From: Azophilus sp965200465
GTDB taxonomy: Bacteria > Pseudomonadota > Gammaproteobacteria > Pseudomonadales > Azotimanducaceae
NCBI GenBank assembly: GCA_965200465.1
Contig: OZ241358.1
Location: forward strand, 496,001-560,000
DNA length: 64,000 nt
Direction of reading: 5' to 3'
Below, piece after piece: positions 16,020 to 24,202 of this stretch. How positions within the stretch are numbered: the stretch's first letter is position 1; each line of letters begins with the position of its first letter. Below the pieces are notes generated by a model. The model ran no database searches and was not told the origin of the DNA. It saw only the letters and a list, made by a program, of their open reading frames with translations. The translations under genes and the position numbers were made by a program.

Positions 16020-16476
16020 CATCTATGCGTCCCTTCCCCGCCAAGGGCGCACCCGCAACTAAGAGGGCAGACCAATGGGCAAAAGCGAACAGACCGGGGG
16101 GGGGGGGGGGTACGGAACCGAAGCCGAAGCAAAAGCGGCACTGGTGCAAGCCTAGGGTGCGGCTGGTGGAGTTCGCCGCGACTAGGGCTCTCTCACCCAG
16201 AGCTGGAGTCTCCGTGTATTCCGAAGGCCCCACTTTTGGGGGAGCATACGACCCGAACCTTTCCTAGTGCGCCCTAGCCTTGGCCTTCGGGATGCGCCCA
16301 TGCGGGGCCGGTGCCTGCACTCACTCCCTCTTCGTGCCTAGTAAAGGCACTGGCCGGGGCGCCCGCGCTCCCAGACAGCAGACCATCGCAAGCGCCGCAA
16401 CCAGGCAATCGCCGGAAAAACCTTGCCCGGCACCCCTTGCAACGCGCTGCAACGATTCCTTAAGCGGGGACTGGGG
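16020..16476 (-). repeat. Large dispersed repeat (units C and B), copy 1
   Basis: Reverse complement of 30145-30815. Unit B (16357-16476) ends in CTTAAGCGGGGACTGGGG and shares GCAACGCGCTGCAACGATTCC; unit C (16020-16356) shares the AGTGCCTTTACTA and CACCGGCCCCGCATGGGCGC blocks and the sequence around the homopolymer. Identity is high in blocks, with indels between. Confidence 0.8.
16096..16110 (+). repeat. Homopolymer of 15 G
   Basis: Uninterrupted run inside repeat unit C. The other copy has a run of 15 C at the homologous position (30732-30746) on the opposite strand. No clear reading frame crosses it. Confidence 0.9.
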
Positions 16477-16544
16477 CAGTCAAGTCGTGGCTATGCGTAC
16501 GGTGGCGAAATGGGAATTCGGAGTCTGTTAACGCTGTTGATGAG

Positions 16545-16856
16545 CTAAAAGAACATTCTTATTACCGCAGCCACCAAGGTTATCCCCGCCGTCGCCATTA
16601 CCCCGATCAACCATTTCAGCATGCTGTTCTGCCATTTTAGCGTGTTGTTCTGCGCTTCCGCAATTTCGGTTCTTAACCTCTGGATGTCCTCCCGGGTGGC
16701 CATGTGCTGCAGGTGAGCCTCTAACCCAGCCAAACGCGCTTCAATGGCGGCCAGCCGACCGTTGATGCCGTTGCCGCCGCCGTCGCTGCCTGAGGTGGCG
16801 GGTTTGGGCGGGTCCGCACTTGGAAATTGGGTGACTTTTCGGTCTGGCTGGGTCAT
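16545..16856 (-). CDS. Small coiled-coil protein with C-terminal membrane anchor, unknown function
   Basis: 103 residues from ATG 16856, whose first four bases overlap the upstream stop (ATGA). Polar N-terminus, a coiled-coil-like middle (INGRLAAIEARLAGLEAHL, then REDIQRLRTEIAEAQNN) and a single C-terminal transmembrane helix (LIGVMATAGITLVAAVIRM). It resembles the small tail-anchored coiled-coil proteins common in mobile regions; no function is claimed. GC is lower than in the neighbours, as in the gene before it. Confidence 0.75.
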   Translation of the reverse strand: MTQPDRKVTQFPSADPPKPATSGSDGGGNGINGRLAAIEARLAGLEAHLQHMATREDIQRLRTEIAEAQNNTLKWQNSMLKWLIGVMATAGITLVAAVIRMFF

Positions 16857-17122
16857 TCTTCTTCTTCGGTGGTGAGCCAATCCCAAATGGAGCCGGGGGC
16901 GTATCCGGAATAGACGCCGTTCAACCTAAACACCACGCCTCGCGCATCTGCAACCTGCTTGTCCCCCTTTATTCCTGCGGCAATGGCCACTTTTTCGGCT
17001 ATTTCACTGCTGCGCACAAGGAAAAAAGTGTCGTTGACTTGGTAGTGCAGCGGGTACTTCTCCGCAATCCTTGCGGCCACATGCGGGTTAGTGTCCCACA
17101 ACACAATTGCATGCATTGGCAT
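16853..17122 (-). CDS. Conserved-looking small protein of unknown function
   Basis: 89 residues from ATG 17122. Compact and probably globular: MHAIVLWDTNPHVAARIAEKYPL, a YQVNDTFFLVRSSEIAEKVA stretch, then GVVFRLNGVYSGYAPGSIWDWL and an acidic EEEE end. The beta-alpha-beta feel and length recall small SinR/Cas2-like ferredoxin-fold proteins, but this is only a hunch. Coupled by a 4-bp overlap to the downstream membrane-anchored gene, so the two probably act together. Lower GC than the surroundings suggests transfer. Confidence 0.7.
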   Translation of the reverse strand: MPMHAIVLWDTNPHVAARIAEKYPLHYQVNDTFFLVRSSEIAEKVAIAAGIKGDKQVADARGVVFRLNGVYSGYAPGSIWDWLTTEEEE

Positions 17123-17184
17123 TTTGACCCGGCTCCTGTCGTAGTTTTGAACTGGCTGAACAGGCTAACAGGCAAAAATGTACT

Positions 17185-18429
17185 CTAATGCGTTCTGTTG
17201 GCCAAGCCTTTCGTTTCGGCATGCGCCGACTCATATCCCCACAATCCGCTTCTGGCTGCGCCGACGCCGAAGATTACCAAGGAGACGGCCACCCCCGGCA
17301 GCAGGGCGCTTAGGGGGCTGAACCGCTCTATGGCCTGGCCCAGCAGCAGGGAGCTGATTGGGGCGGCGGCCATGAAGCTTAGCAGCAGGATGGAGAGGAT
17401 CTGCGCCCGCTCGTCCGGCGGGGCCAGTTCCTGCACGATGGAGCGGGCTAGGGTGGTGGTGACGCCGGCGTTGACACCCCAGGCGACGAGGGCGGCGTGG
17501 AACAACCAAAGCGGCGGCTCCGACCAGATGACCAGCAGGATCAGCACCCGGCTGAGCTGCATGGTCAGGAAGCGCCGTCCGGGGCGGCGCAGCGGCATGA
17601 ACGCCAGCAGGATCAGGCTGGAGCCGATGCCGCCGATGGTGAACAGGATCACCACCCAGGAGTACAGGCCGGCGCCGCCGGCGTAAACGTCCTTGACGAT
17701 GAAGGGAATCACCACCACATAGGCGCCGGCGTTGAACAGGCCGGACAGGAAATTTAAGCCGATGACGTTGCGAATTAGCCGCAGCCGCCAAACGGCGCGC
17801 ATTCCGGCGGCGAACTTGGCGCGGCGGCGGCCGGCGCCAACCGGCAGTTGCGGCAGTCGCCAAACGGCGAAGACGCCCAGCCCGAACAGCAGCGCCTGCA
17901 CCGCCAGCACCGGCGTCAGCCCCAGGTTCTCCAACTGGCCGCCAACGGCCACCCCGCCGACGCCCACCAGCGAGGTCACCAAGGTCATCAGGGTCACCGC
18001 CCGTTGCGCATCAAAGCGGGCCACCCGGGACAGAACGGCTTGTCGGGCGGGGTCGGAGAGTGCTTGGATGGCGGACATCAGCAGCCCGAACAGCACCACC
18101 CACCAATAGCTCAACAGCCCCAACTCGAACACCAACGCCACCAACAGGGGCGGCAGGCACATCAGCAGGTGCATGGAGGCGAGGTAGGAGCGGCCGTTGA
18201 TCCGGTCGCCCAGCACACCGCCGAGCAGCAGCATGACGAGCGGCGGCAGCTCGGCGATGGAGCGGGTTAGGCCGGTCCGGTCCGGGGCGATCTCCAGAAC
18301 GCCGACCAGCAGCCAAGTGAACAGGAACCCCTGCAGGCTCATCCCGCCCATCCACAGGCTGGAGCTGGCCAAGTACCAAGGGTAGGCGGAGCGGGGCGGG
18401 GATCGCGTTGGCGCGCTTAACCCGGGCAT
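17185..18429 (-). CDS. MFS transporter, EntS-like multidrug/siderophore exporter family
   Basis: 414 residues from ATG 18429 (a TTG at 18471 would add 14 residues; the ATG has CAGGG upstream). About 11-12 hydrophobic helices, with the MFS loop motif in LGGVLGDRINGR, then SDPARQAVLSRV and APPDERAQILSILLLSFMAAAP late in the sequence. The pattern fits the MFS_3 (EntS/DHA3-like) exporters. Substrate cannot be told. Stands alone; 370 bp separate it from ileS. Confidence 0.85.
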   Translation of the reverse strand: MPGLSAPTRSPPRSAYPWYLASSSLWMGGMSLQGFLFTWLLVGVLEIAPDRTGLTRSIAELPPLVMLLLGGVLGDRINGRSYLASMHLLMCLPPLLVALVFELGLLSYWWVVLFGLLMSAIQALSDPARQAVLSRVARFDAQRAVTLMTLVTSLVGVGGVAVGGQLENLGLTPVLAVQALLFGLGVFAVWRLPQLPVGAGRRRAKFAAGMRAVWRLRLIRNVIGLNFLSGLFNAGAYVVVIPFIVKDVYAGGAGLYSWVVILFTIGGIGSSLILLAFMPLRRPGRRFLTMQLSRVLILLVIWSEPPLWLFHAALVAWGVNAGVTTTLARSIVQELAPPDERAQILSILLLSFMAAAPISSLLLGQAIERFSPLSALLPGVAVSLVIFGVGAARSGLWGYESAHAETKGLANRTH

Positions 18430-18843
18430 GTCGTCAAGGGCCCTGATGATCGCCTCATGAACCCATCCCAAAGTTGCAGGGAACTATATGCGGAACCGCC
18501 TCGTCCCTGTTTGCCCTCCATAACAGGGTTGGCGATGATTGCTCAGTGGGATGAAAATCCAAAATCAACTCCGTTGTGCCGTCAATAGCGGGTTTCACCG
18601 TTCTTAAAGTGGGTCAAGTAAAGCGCCTAGTCGGAAATTTGAGCGGGGATCGACCGATTTTGAGATGATCCTAGCCGCATCACCGCCTGCAGGCACAAGA
18701 TATGGCGGCTGGGAAGTTAAGTCTGCAATTCCCCAAAACTGGGTCGAAATAAACCCTTGGGGTGGCGGCGGCGGCGCTTCCGCGGCTGACAAATCCGCGC
18801 AATGCCGTAGAATGCGCCGTTTACTTTCCCGCCCCTGAGCACG
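18430..18843. other. Divergent intergenic region between MFS gene and ileS
   Basis: No gene is supported. It holds the ileS promoter (18786-18813) near its right end; the rest is unremarkable sequence of lower GC. A T-box leader was looked for and not recognised. Confidence 0.6.
18786..18813 (+). promoter_or_regulatory. Sigma-70 promoter for ileS
   Basis: CTGACA (18786-18791) and TAGAAT (18808-18813) with a 16-bp spacer, 30 bp before the ileS start. Confidence 0.6.
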
Positions 18844-21800
18844 ATGTCCGAACCCGCGCCCGACTCCTTCTCCTTCGTTCGCATGGAGCGCGAAGTGCTG
18901 GCCATGTGGGAGCGCTCCAACGTTTTTCAGCAGTCGATGGAGCGACGCCGCAACAAGCAGCCCTACATCTTCTACGACGGCCCGCCCTTCGCCACCGGGC
19001 TGCCGCACCATGGCCACATCCTGGCCGGCACCATCAAGGACATCGTGCCCCGCTACTGGACCATGAAGGGCCGCTACGTCCTGCGGCGCTTCGGCTGGGA
19101 CTGCCACGGCCTACCCATCGAGCACGAGATCGACAAGCGGCTGGGCATGTCCGCGCAGCAGGCGGTGGCGGAACTGGGCGTGGCCGGCTACAACGACGAG
19201 TGCCGCGCCATCGTCGGCCGCTACGTCGAGCAGTGGCGGCGCACCGTCACCCGCTTGGGCCGTTGGGTGGATTTCGACAACGACTACAAGACCATGGACG
19301 CTTGGTACATGGAGTCCCTCTGGTGGGTGTTCAAGCAGCTTTGGGAGCGCGGCCTGATCTATCAGGGGGAGAAGATCATGCCGGTATCGACGGCGCTGGA
19401 GACGCCGCTGTCCAACTTCGAGGCCACCTCCAACTACATGGAGGTGCAGGACCCGGCCGTCACCGTGCTGCTGAAGCTCCGTGACGAAGACGCCTATCTC
19501 TCCGTCTGGACCACCACCCCCTGGACGCTGCCCTCCAACCTGGCGGTCTGCGTCGGCGCGGACATCCCCTACGTCAGGGCTGGGGATGCGCAGCTTGGCC
19601 GGGACATCTACTTCGCCGAGGAGCGGCTGGCCGCCTACGGGGACTTGGAGGTCAAGGCGCGGCTGCGCGGCGCGGACCTGGTGGGTCGCGCTTACGAGCC
19701 GCTCTTTCCCTACTTCGCTGCGCAACGCGAACGAGGCGCCTTCGTGGTGGTGGCCGACGACTATGTGACCGCGGCTGAAGGCACTGGGCTGGTGCATCAG
19801 GCGCCGGCCTTCGGCGAGGACGATCAGCGGGTGCTGCGCGCCGCCGGCATCCGCGCCTTTGTTTGCCCGGTGAGCATGGCCGGCCGCTTCACCGACGAAG
19901 TGCCGGACTTCGCCGGCTGGCACGTCAAGGAGGCGGACCGGGCCATCGTCGGGCATCTGAAGGAGCGCGGCCTGCTGTACCGGCAGGACGTGATCGAGCA
20001 CGCCTATCCCTATTGCTACCGCTCGGACACGCCGCTGATCTACCGGGCGGTGCCAAGCTGGTATGTGCGGGTCACCGAAATCGTCGATCGCCTGGTGGCC
20101 AACAACGAGCGGGTGCGCTGGGTGCCGGAGCACATCAAGCGCGGACGCTTCGGCAACTGGCTGCAGGGGGCCGCGGACTGGGCCATCTCCAGGAACCGGG
20201 TTTGGGGCACCCCCATCCCGGTGTGGATCAACGACGTCACCGGCCAACAGCTTTGCATCGGCTCGATTGACGAGCTGCGCGCCCGCACCGGCGTGCGCGT
20301 GGCCGACCTGCATCGGGAGCATGTGGACCCGCTGACCTTCTCCGTTGCAGGGGAGGAGGGCGTTTACCGGCGCATCCCCGAGGTGCTGGATTGCTGGTTC
20401 GAGTCCGGCGCCATGCCCTACGCCCAACTGCACTATCCCTTCGAGAACCAAGAGGTGTTCGAGGCTGGCTTCCCGGCGGAGTTCATCGCCGAAGGCCTGG
20501 ACCAAACCCGAGGCTGGTTCTACACCCTGGCGGTGCTGGCCGCCGCCCTGTACGACAAGCCGGCCTTCCGCAACGTCATCGTCAACGGCATGGTGATGGC
20601 TGCGGACGGCAAGAAGATGTCCAAGAGGCTGCGCAACTACACGCCGCCGGACGAACTGATGGAGACCTACGGCGCCGACGCCCTGCGCCTGTACCTCATC
20701 AATTCCGGCTTGGTGCGGGCCGAGGAGCAGCGCTTCGCCGACGCCGGGGTGCGGGACATGGCGAGGCGGGCGCTGCTGCCTTGGCGCAACGCCTTCGTCT
20801 TCCTGAAGACCTACGCGGAGATTGACGGCTGGTCGCCGGAGCGGGGCAGCCACCTTGGCGACAACATCCTCGACCAATGGATTCTCTCCCGCCTGCAAAC
20901 CCTGAAGGCTGGCGTGGCCGCAGAGATGGACGCCTACCGCCTCTACAATGTGGTTCCTCAACTGTTTGAATTCATTGAGGATTTAACCAATTGGCACATT
21001 CGCCTCAACCGCGGTCGGTTTTGGGGGGAGGCAATCACCGCCGACAAGATCGCCGCCTTCGCCACCCTGCACGGCGTCCTGCAGGAGCTGTGCCGCCTCA
21101 TGGCGCCCTTTGCGCCTTTCCTGTCGGATCATCTCCATCAGGAGCTGGCCAAGTTCGGCGGCGGCGCCGAGCCGACCTCAGTGCATCTATGCGACTACCC
21201 CACCTTTGAGGAGGGCTTCGCCAAGCCGGCCTTGGAGTCGGCGGTGGCGCGGATGCGCCAGGTCATCCTGCTGGGCCGCCAACAGCGCGAGGAGGCGAGG
21301 GTCGGGCTGCGTACGCCGTTGCGCTCGCTCAAGGTCATTCATCGGGACCGGGGCCTGCTGGGCGAACTCGCCAAGCTCGGCATCTACATCAAGGCGGAGC
21401 TGAATGTGCAGGAGCTGAGCTTTGACGCCGATGAGGAGCGCTATGTGCAGCTAGCCGCCAAGCCCAACTTCCGCTTGCTCGGCAAGCGCTTGGGCAAGCG
21501 CATGAAGGTCTTTGGGCCGCTCATCAACGGGCTGTCCGCACGGCAAATTGCGGAGTTGCGGGAAGAGGGCGCCTTGGCGGTGCAGGGGGAGCGCTTCACC
21601 CTTGAGGAGATCGAGGTGCGGCAGCAGCCGCTCGCCGGCAGCGACGCGGCGACCGACGGTTCGATCAGCATAGTCCTGGACACCGCCTTGACCGAGGATT
21701 TGATTCGCGGCGGCTACGCCCGGGAAATCGTCAACCGGGTGCAAAGGGCGCGCAAGGACAGGGGCTTCGCCCTGTCCGACCGGATTGTTTTGCGTTTCGA

Positions 21801-21975
21801 TGGGGCGGCTGAACTGCTGCGGGCCGCCGACGAGCACCGCAGCTACATCATGGGCGAAACCCTATGCACCACTTTCGAGCAGGCCGCCATTGCCGAACGG
21901 GATGCGCCGGTTCAAGCGGAGATTGACGGCATGGCGATCCAATTCGCCTTGACTAGAGCCGTTTATCACGGGTAG
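18844..21975 (+). CDS. ileS: Isoleucyl-tRNA synthetase, type 2 (eukaryote-like)
   Basis: 1043 residues. Charges tRNA-Ile; cytosolic. The HIGH-type motif is HHGH (residues 55-58) in GPPFATGLPHHGHILAGT, and the second signature is KMSKR (591-595) followed by LRNYTPPDELMETYGADALRLYL. GLPHxGHxLAGT and KMSKRLxNY are marks of type-2 IleRS, shared with eukaryotes and with mupirocin-resistant bacterial enzymes; type 1 has GDIHIGH and KMSKSLGN. The editing domain (TTPWTLPSNLAVCV) is present. The usual ileS-lspA linkage of type-1 genes is absent. Probably the sole, horizontally acquired enzyme, but a second ileS elsewhere cannot be excluded. Confidence 0.96.
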   Translation: MSEPAPDSFSFVRMEREVLAMWERSNVFQQSMERRRNKQPYIFYDGPPFATGLPHHGHILAGTIKDIVPRYWTMKGRYVLRRFGWDCHGLPIEHEIDKRLGMSAQQAVAELGVAGYNDECRAIVGRYVEQWRRTVTRLGRWVDFDNDYKTMDAWYMESLWWVFKQLWERGLIYQGEKIMPVSTALETPLSNFEATSNYMEVQDPAVTVLLKLRDEDAYLSVWTTTPWTLPSNLAVCVGADIPYVRAGDAQLGRDIYFAEERLAAYGDLEVKARLRGADLVGRAYEPLFPYFAAQRERGAFVVVADDYVTAAEGTGLVHQAPAFGEDDQRVLRAAGIRAFVCPVSMAGRFTDEVPDFAGWHVKEADRAIVGHLKERGLLYRQDVIEHAYPYCYRSDTPLIYRAVPSWYVRVTEIVDRLVANNERVRWVPEHIKRGRFGNWLQGAADWAISRNRVWGTPIPVWINDVTGQQLCIGSIDELRARTGVRVADLHREHVDPLTFSVAGEEGVYRRIPEVLDCWFESGAMPYAQLHYPFENQEVFEAGFPAEFIAEGLDQTRGWFYTLAVLAAALYDKPAFRNVIVNGMVMAADGKKMSKRLRNYTPPDELMETYGADALRLYLINSGLVRAEEQRFADAGVRDMARRALLPWRNAFVFLKTYAEIDGWSPERGSHLGDNILDQWILSRLQTLKAGVAAEMDAYRLYNVVPQLFEFIEDLTNWHIRLNRGRFWGEAITADKIAAFATLHGVLQELCRLMAPFAPFLSDHLHQELAKFGGGAEPTSVHLCDYPTFEEGFAKPALESAVARMRQVILLGRQQREEARVGLRTPLRSLKVIHRDRGLLGELAKLGIYIKAELNVQELSFDADEERYVQLAAKPNFRLLGKRLGKRMKVFGPLINGLSARQIAELREEGALAVQGERFTLEEIEVRQQPLAGSDAATDGSISIVLDTALTEDLIRGGYAREIVNRVQRARKDRGFALSDRIVLRFDGAAELLRAADEHRSYIMGETLCTTFEQAAIAERDAPVQAEIDGMAIQFALTRAVYHG

Positions 21976-22164
21976 GCGGCGGCCTGGCCGATGCGCCGGA
22001 CTGGGCGGCAACGCCCGAACGAAAACCACGGGCGGCAAGGGTGAAGAGAGGGATGCCCGTGGGAAGGGGGAGGGGAGGGAGGAAGCCGGGCATCCCTCAT
22101 GTTCGGCGTTTGCCAACCCAACCAGAGATGGTTTAGGTCAATGACGCCTCGAACGGGTGGGAAT

Positions 22165-22217
22165 GTTACTTTTGGTAACGCATAATGCAACCCCAAGCAG
22201 CGCAACAGCCTGTTGCG
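22165..22217 (+). promoter_or_regulatory. Palindromes and promoter before a LysR gene
   Basis: GTTAC/GTAAC arms (22165-22179) overlap a CATAAT -10-like box (22181-22186), and a 7-bp palindrome with a 3-base centre (CGCAACA...TGTTGCG, 22201-22217) follows. Typical spots for LysR autoregulation. Confidence 0.45.
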
Positions 22218-22253
22218 TAGATGCAACGGTGCGGATGCGCAGGGGAGACCGGC

Positions 22254-23135
22254 ATGGATTGGGACGACTTCAAGTTCTTTTTGGCGGTGGTGCGCCACGG
22301 CAGCATTCGCGCCGCCGCCAAGGCCCTTGAAGTCCATGCCTCCACCGTCACTAGGCGCATCGAGCACTTCGAGCAGCATCTAGGCGTCAAGCTGTTCAAG
22401 CGCCGCGGCCAGGCCTTGGTGCTCACCTCGGCGGGCGCCGCCGCGGTGGGCGACCTGCAGCGCGTCGAGCACGATCTCACCGGCATCGAACATGCCCTTA
22501 AGCAGAGTGAGGGCGGTGTTGCCGGTTGGGTGCGGGCGGCCATGCCGGACTTTCTGCTGCTTGGCGGCCTGATCGACGATCTTGGCGGCTTCCTGGACCT
22601 TTACCCGGATCTGTGGATCGATTGGACCACGCTTGCCGACATACAGCACCCAACGGACGTGATCCTCTTGGCGGCGGCCGACCCGCCCTTGGATTTGATT
22701 GCGCGGCAGGTGGGGGCCGTCGGTTGGTCGCTGTACGGGGAAAGCACCCTAGCGGCCCACCCGCCGGGCGCTCCCGCGCGGGGCTGGGTTGAGGCCGTCA
22801 GCCTAGGGCGCGAGCTGTCGTTGCTCTCGGCCGTTTCGGTGCTCAAGCAACAGCATCTGTCCGAAGTTCCCACCGTGGCTCGTTGCCAGAGCTTGGCTGG
22901 AGCCCTGTCGCTGGCCCGGGCCGGCGTAGGGGCGGCCGCGCTGCCCTGCCTGATTGGAGACCAAGACCAAGGCCTGCGGCGCCTGCGGGGCGCGACCGTG
23001 GAGCGCCAGCCGTTGTGGCTGCTCCTAGCCCCGGAAAACCGCCGCACCCGCCGGGTGCGGGTGTTTGCCGACTTCCTGCTTGAGGCCGTGCAGGAAAGGG
23101 CCGGCGCAATCAGCGGCCAAGACCTGCTTGGCTGA
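22254..23135 (+). CDS. LysR-family transcriptional regulator
   Basis: 293 residues from ATG 22254 with AGGGGAG eight bases upstream. The DNA-binding domain is clear: MDWDDFKFFLAVVRHGSIRAAAKALEVHASTVTRRIEHFEQHLGVKLFKR. The effector domain is of the type often annotated in Pseudomonas-like regulators with a short, poorly conserved sensor. Target unknown; the neighbours (ileS upstream, convergent mnmH) give no hint. Palindromes upstream suggest autoregulation. Confidence 0.9.
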   Translation: MDWDDFKFFLAVVRHGSIRAAAKALEVHASTVTRRIEHFEQHLGVKLFKRRGQALVLTSAGAAAVGDLQRVEHDLTGIEHALKQSEGGVAGWVRAAMPDFLLLGGLIDDLGGFLDLYPDLWIDWTTLADIQHPTDVILLAAADPPLDLIARQVGAVGWSLYGESTLAAHPPGAPARGWVEAVSLGRELSLLSAVSVLKQQHLSEVPTVARCQSLAGALSLARAGVGAAALPCLIGDQDQGLRRLRGATVERQPLWLLLAPENRRTRRVRVFADFLLEAVQERAGAISGQDLLG

Positions 23136-23154
23136 ACGCACTTGCAAGGTCCGC

Positions 23155-24195
23155 TTACTGCGCCCGCAGAAAGCTCTCCACCTCGGCGCGTCGGCCGGCG
23201 AACGCCACCCGGCCGCGCTTGGCCCTGAGTTGGTGGTCGTACATGGGGTCGTAGTACCACTCCAGCAGCAGGCCGATCCAGCGTGCATGGGCGCCGTTGC
23301 GGAACGCCGCCGCCAAGGCGCCGCTTACTTCCTGATGCCGTTTGCCGCCAAGGCGTTTCCTGATGCGGTCCAAGGAGGCCTGCAGACGCTGCTGCAGAGC
23401 CGGTGCATCAACGCCTTGCGCCAGGGGCGCATCCACGTACTCCCTGCGGATTTGGCCGATGCGGTCTTCCGTGGAGGCTTCAAGCAGCACGACGGCGGCC
23501 TGCTGCATGCGCCCAAACCAAGCCTCGGGCAGGGACAGGCGGCCGATGTTGCGGCTTTCGTCCTCGACTATGAGGGTGGCGCCTTGATGCTGAAGGTACT
23601 TGGCCGCCAAGGCGTTCTCGAAGGAGATGGGGGTGGGCTGCGCTTGCCCGAATCCGCCGAAGGCGGAGCCGCGGTGCTTGGCCAGGCCTTCAAGATCGAT
23701 TGCCCAGGGCAGCGCCTTGATGACCTCGGTCTTGCCAACCCCGGTGCGCCCGGACAGCATCAGCCAGCGCTTGGCTGCGTCCGGCTTGGCTGGGTCGGCC
23801 AAGGCGGCGAAAGTGTCCAGGCAGGCGGCGCGCAGCAGCTTGTAGCCGCCCTCCACCCTTGGCGCCCGCCAGCCGGCGTCCTGCAGCCAGGACTGAACGA
23901 TAGCGGAGCGCAGGCCGCCGCGCCAGCAGTAAAGCCAAGCGTTTGGATGGCTGCCGAGGAAGTCCGTCCAGGCGCGGAGGCGCACGGTGCGCACTGCTCC
24001 GCAGACCAGCTCATGCCCTCTTTGGATGGCGGCGTCCCGGCCGCGCCGCTTGTGGAGCGTTCCGACTTCATGGCGCTCGGCGTCGGTCAGCAGCGGCAGG
24101 TTCGCCGCGCTGGGGAAGGCGCCCTTGGCGAACTCCCCGGGCGAGCGCAGATCGATGAGGGGAACGTTCTCCCTGAGCAACTCCGCCGGCCTCAT
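23155..24195 (-). CDS. mnmH: tRNA 2-selenouridine synthase
   Basis: 346 residues. Converts 2-thiouridine at the tRNA wobble position to 2-selenouridine using selenophosphate. An N-terminal rhodanese domain carries the active Cys at residue 90 (YCWRGGLRS), followed by a P-loop GRTGVGKT (149-156) and the family-typical EVIKALPWAIDLEGLAKHRGS and VEDESRNIG. Its start lies 8 bp from the end of the lipoprotein gene, so the two may be co-transcribed. The selenophosphate synthase gene selD is not in the window. Confidence 0.95.
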   Translation of the reverse strand: MRPAELLRENVPLIDLRSPGEFAKGAFPSAANLPLLTDAERHEVGTLHKRRGRDAAIQRGHELVCGAVRTVRLRAWTDFLGSHPNAWLYCWRGGLRSAIVQSWLQDAGWRAPRVEGGYKLLRAACLDTFAALADPAKPDAAKRWLMLSGRTGVGKTEVIKALPWAIDLEGLAKHRGSAFGGFGQAQPTPISFENALAAKYLQHQGATLIVEDESRNIGRLSLPEAWFGRMQQAAVVLLEASTEDRIGQIRREYVDAPLAQGVDAPALQQRLQASLDRIRKRLGGKRHQEVSGALAAAFRNGAHARWIGLLLEWYYDPMYDHQLRAKRGRVAFAGRRAEVESFLRAQ

Positions 24196-24202
24196 GCAGG
24201 GG

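Larger units (their letters stand above)
15566..16544. other. Repeat-rich gap without supported genes
   Basis: Nearly 1 kb. From left: a short dispersed repeat (15667-15695, also at 30989 and 63622), an AT-richer patch around 15740-15830, the C-type repeat with a 15-G run (16020-16356) and an adjoining B-type repeat (16357-16476). Only short overlapping frames without family features are present. Confidence 0.7.

Noticed and set aside
15950..16350. Structured RNA gene (tmRNA, RNase P, tRNA) in the repeat-rich gap
   Set aside because: No tRNA arms, tmRNA tag or RNase P core were recognised; the stretch is explained as a dispersed repeat also present at 30481-30815.
18430..18785. T-box or other leader RNA before ileS
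   Set aside because: No T-box consensus or specifier-like stem was recognised; such leaders are not expected for ileS in this group.
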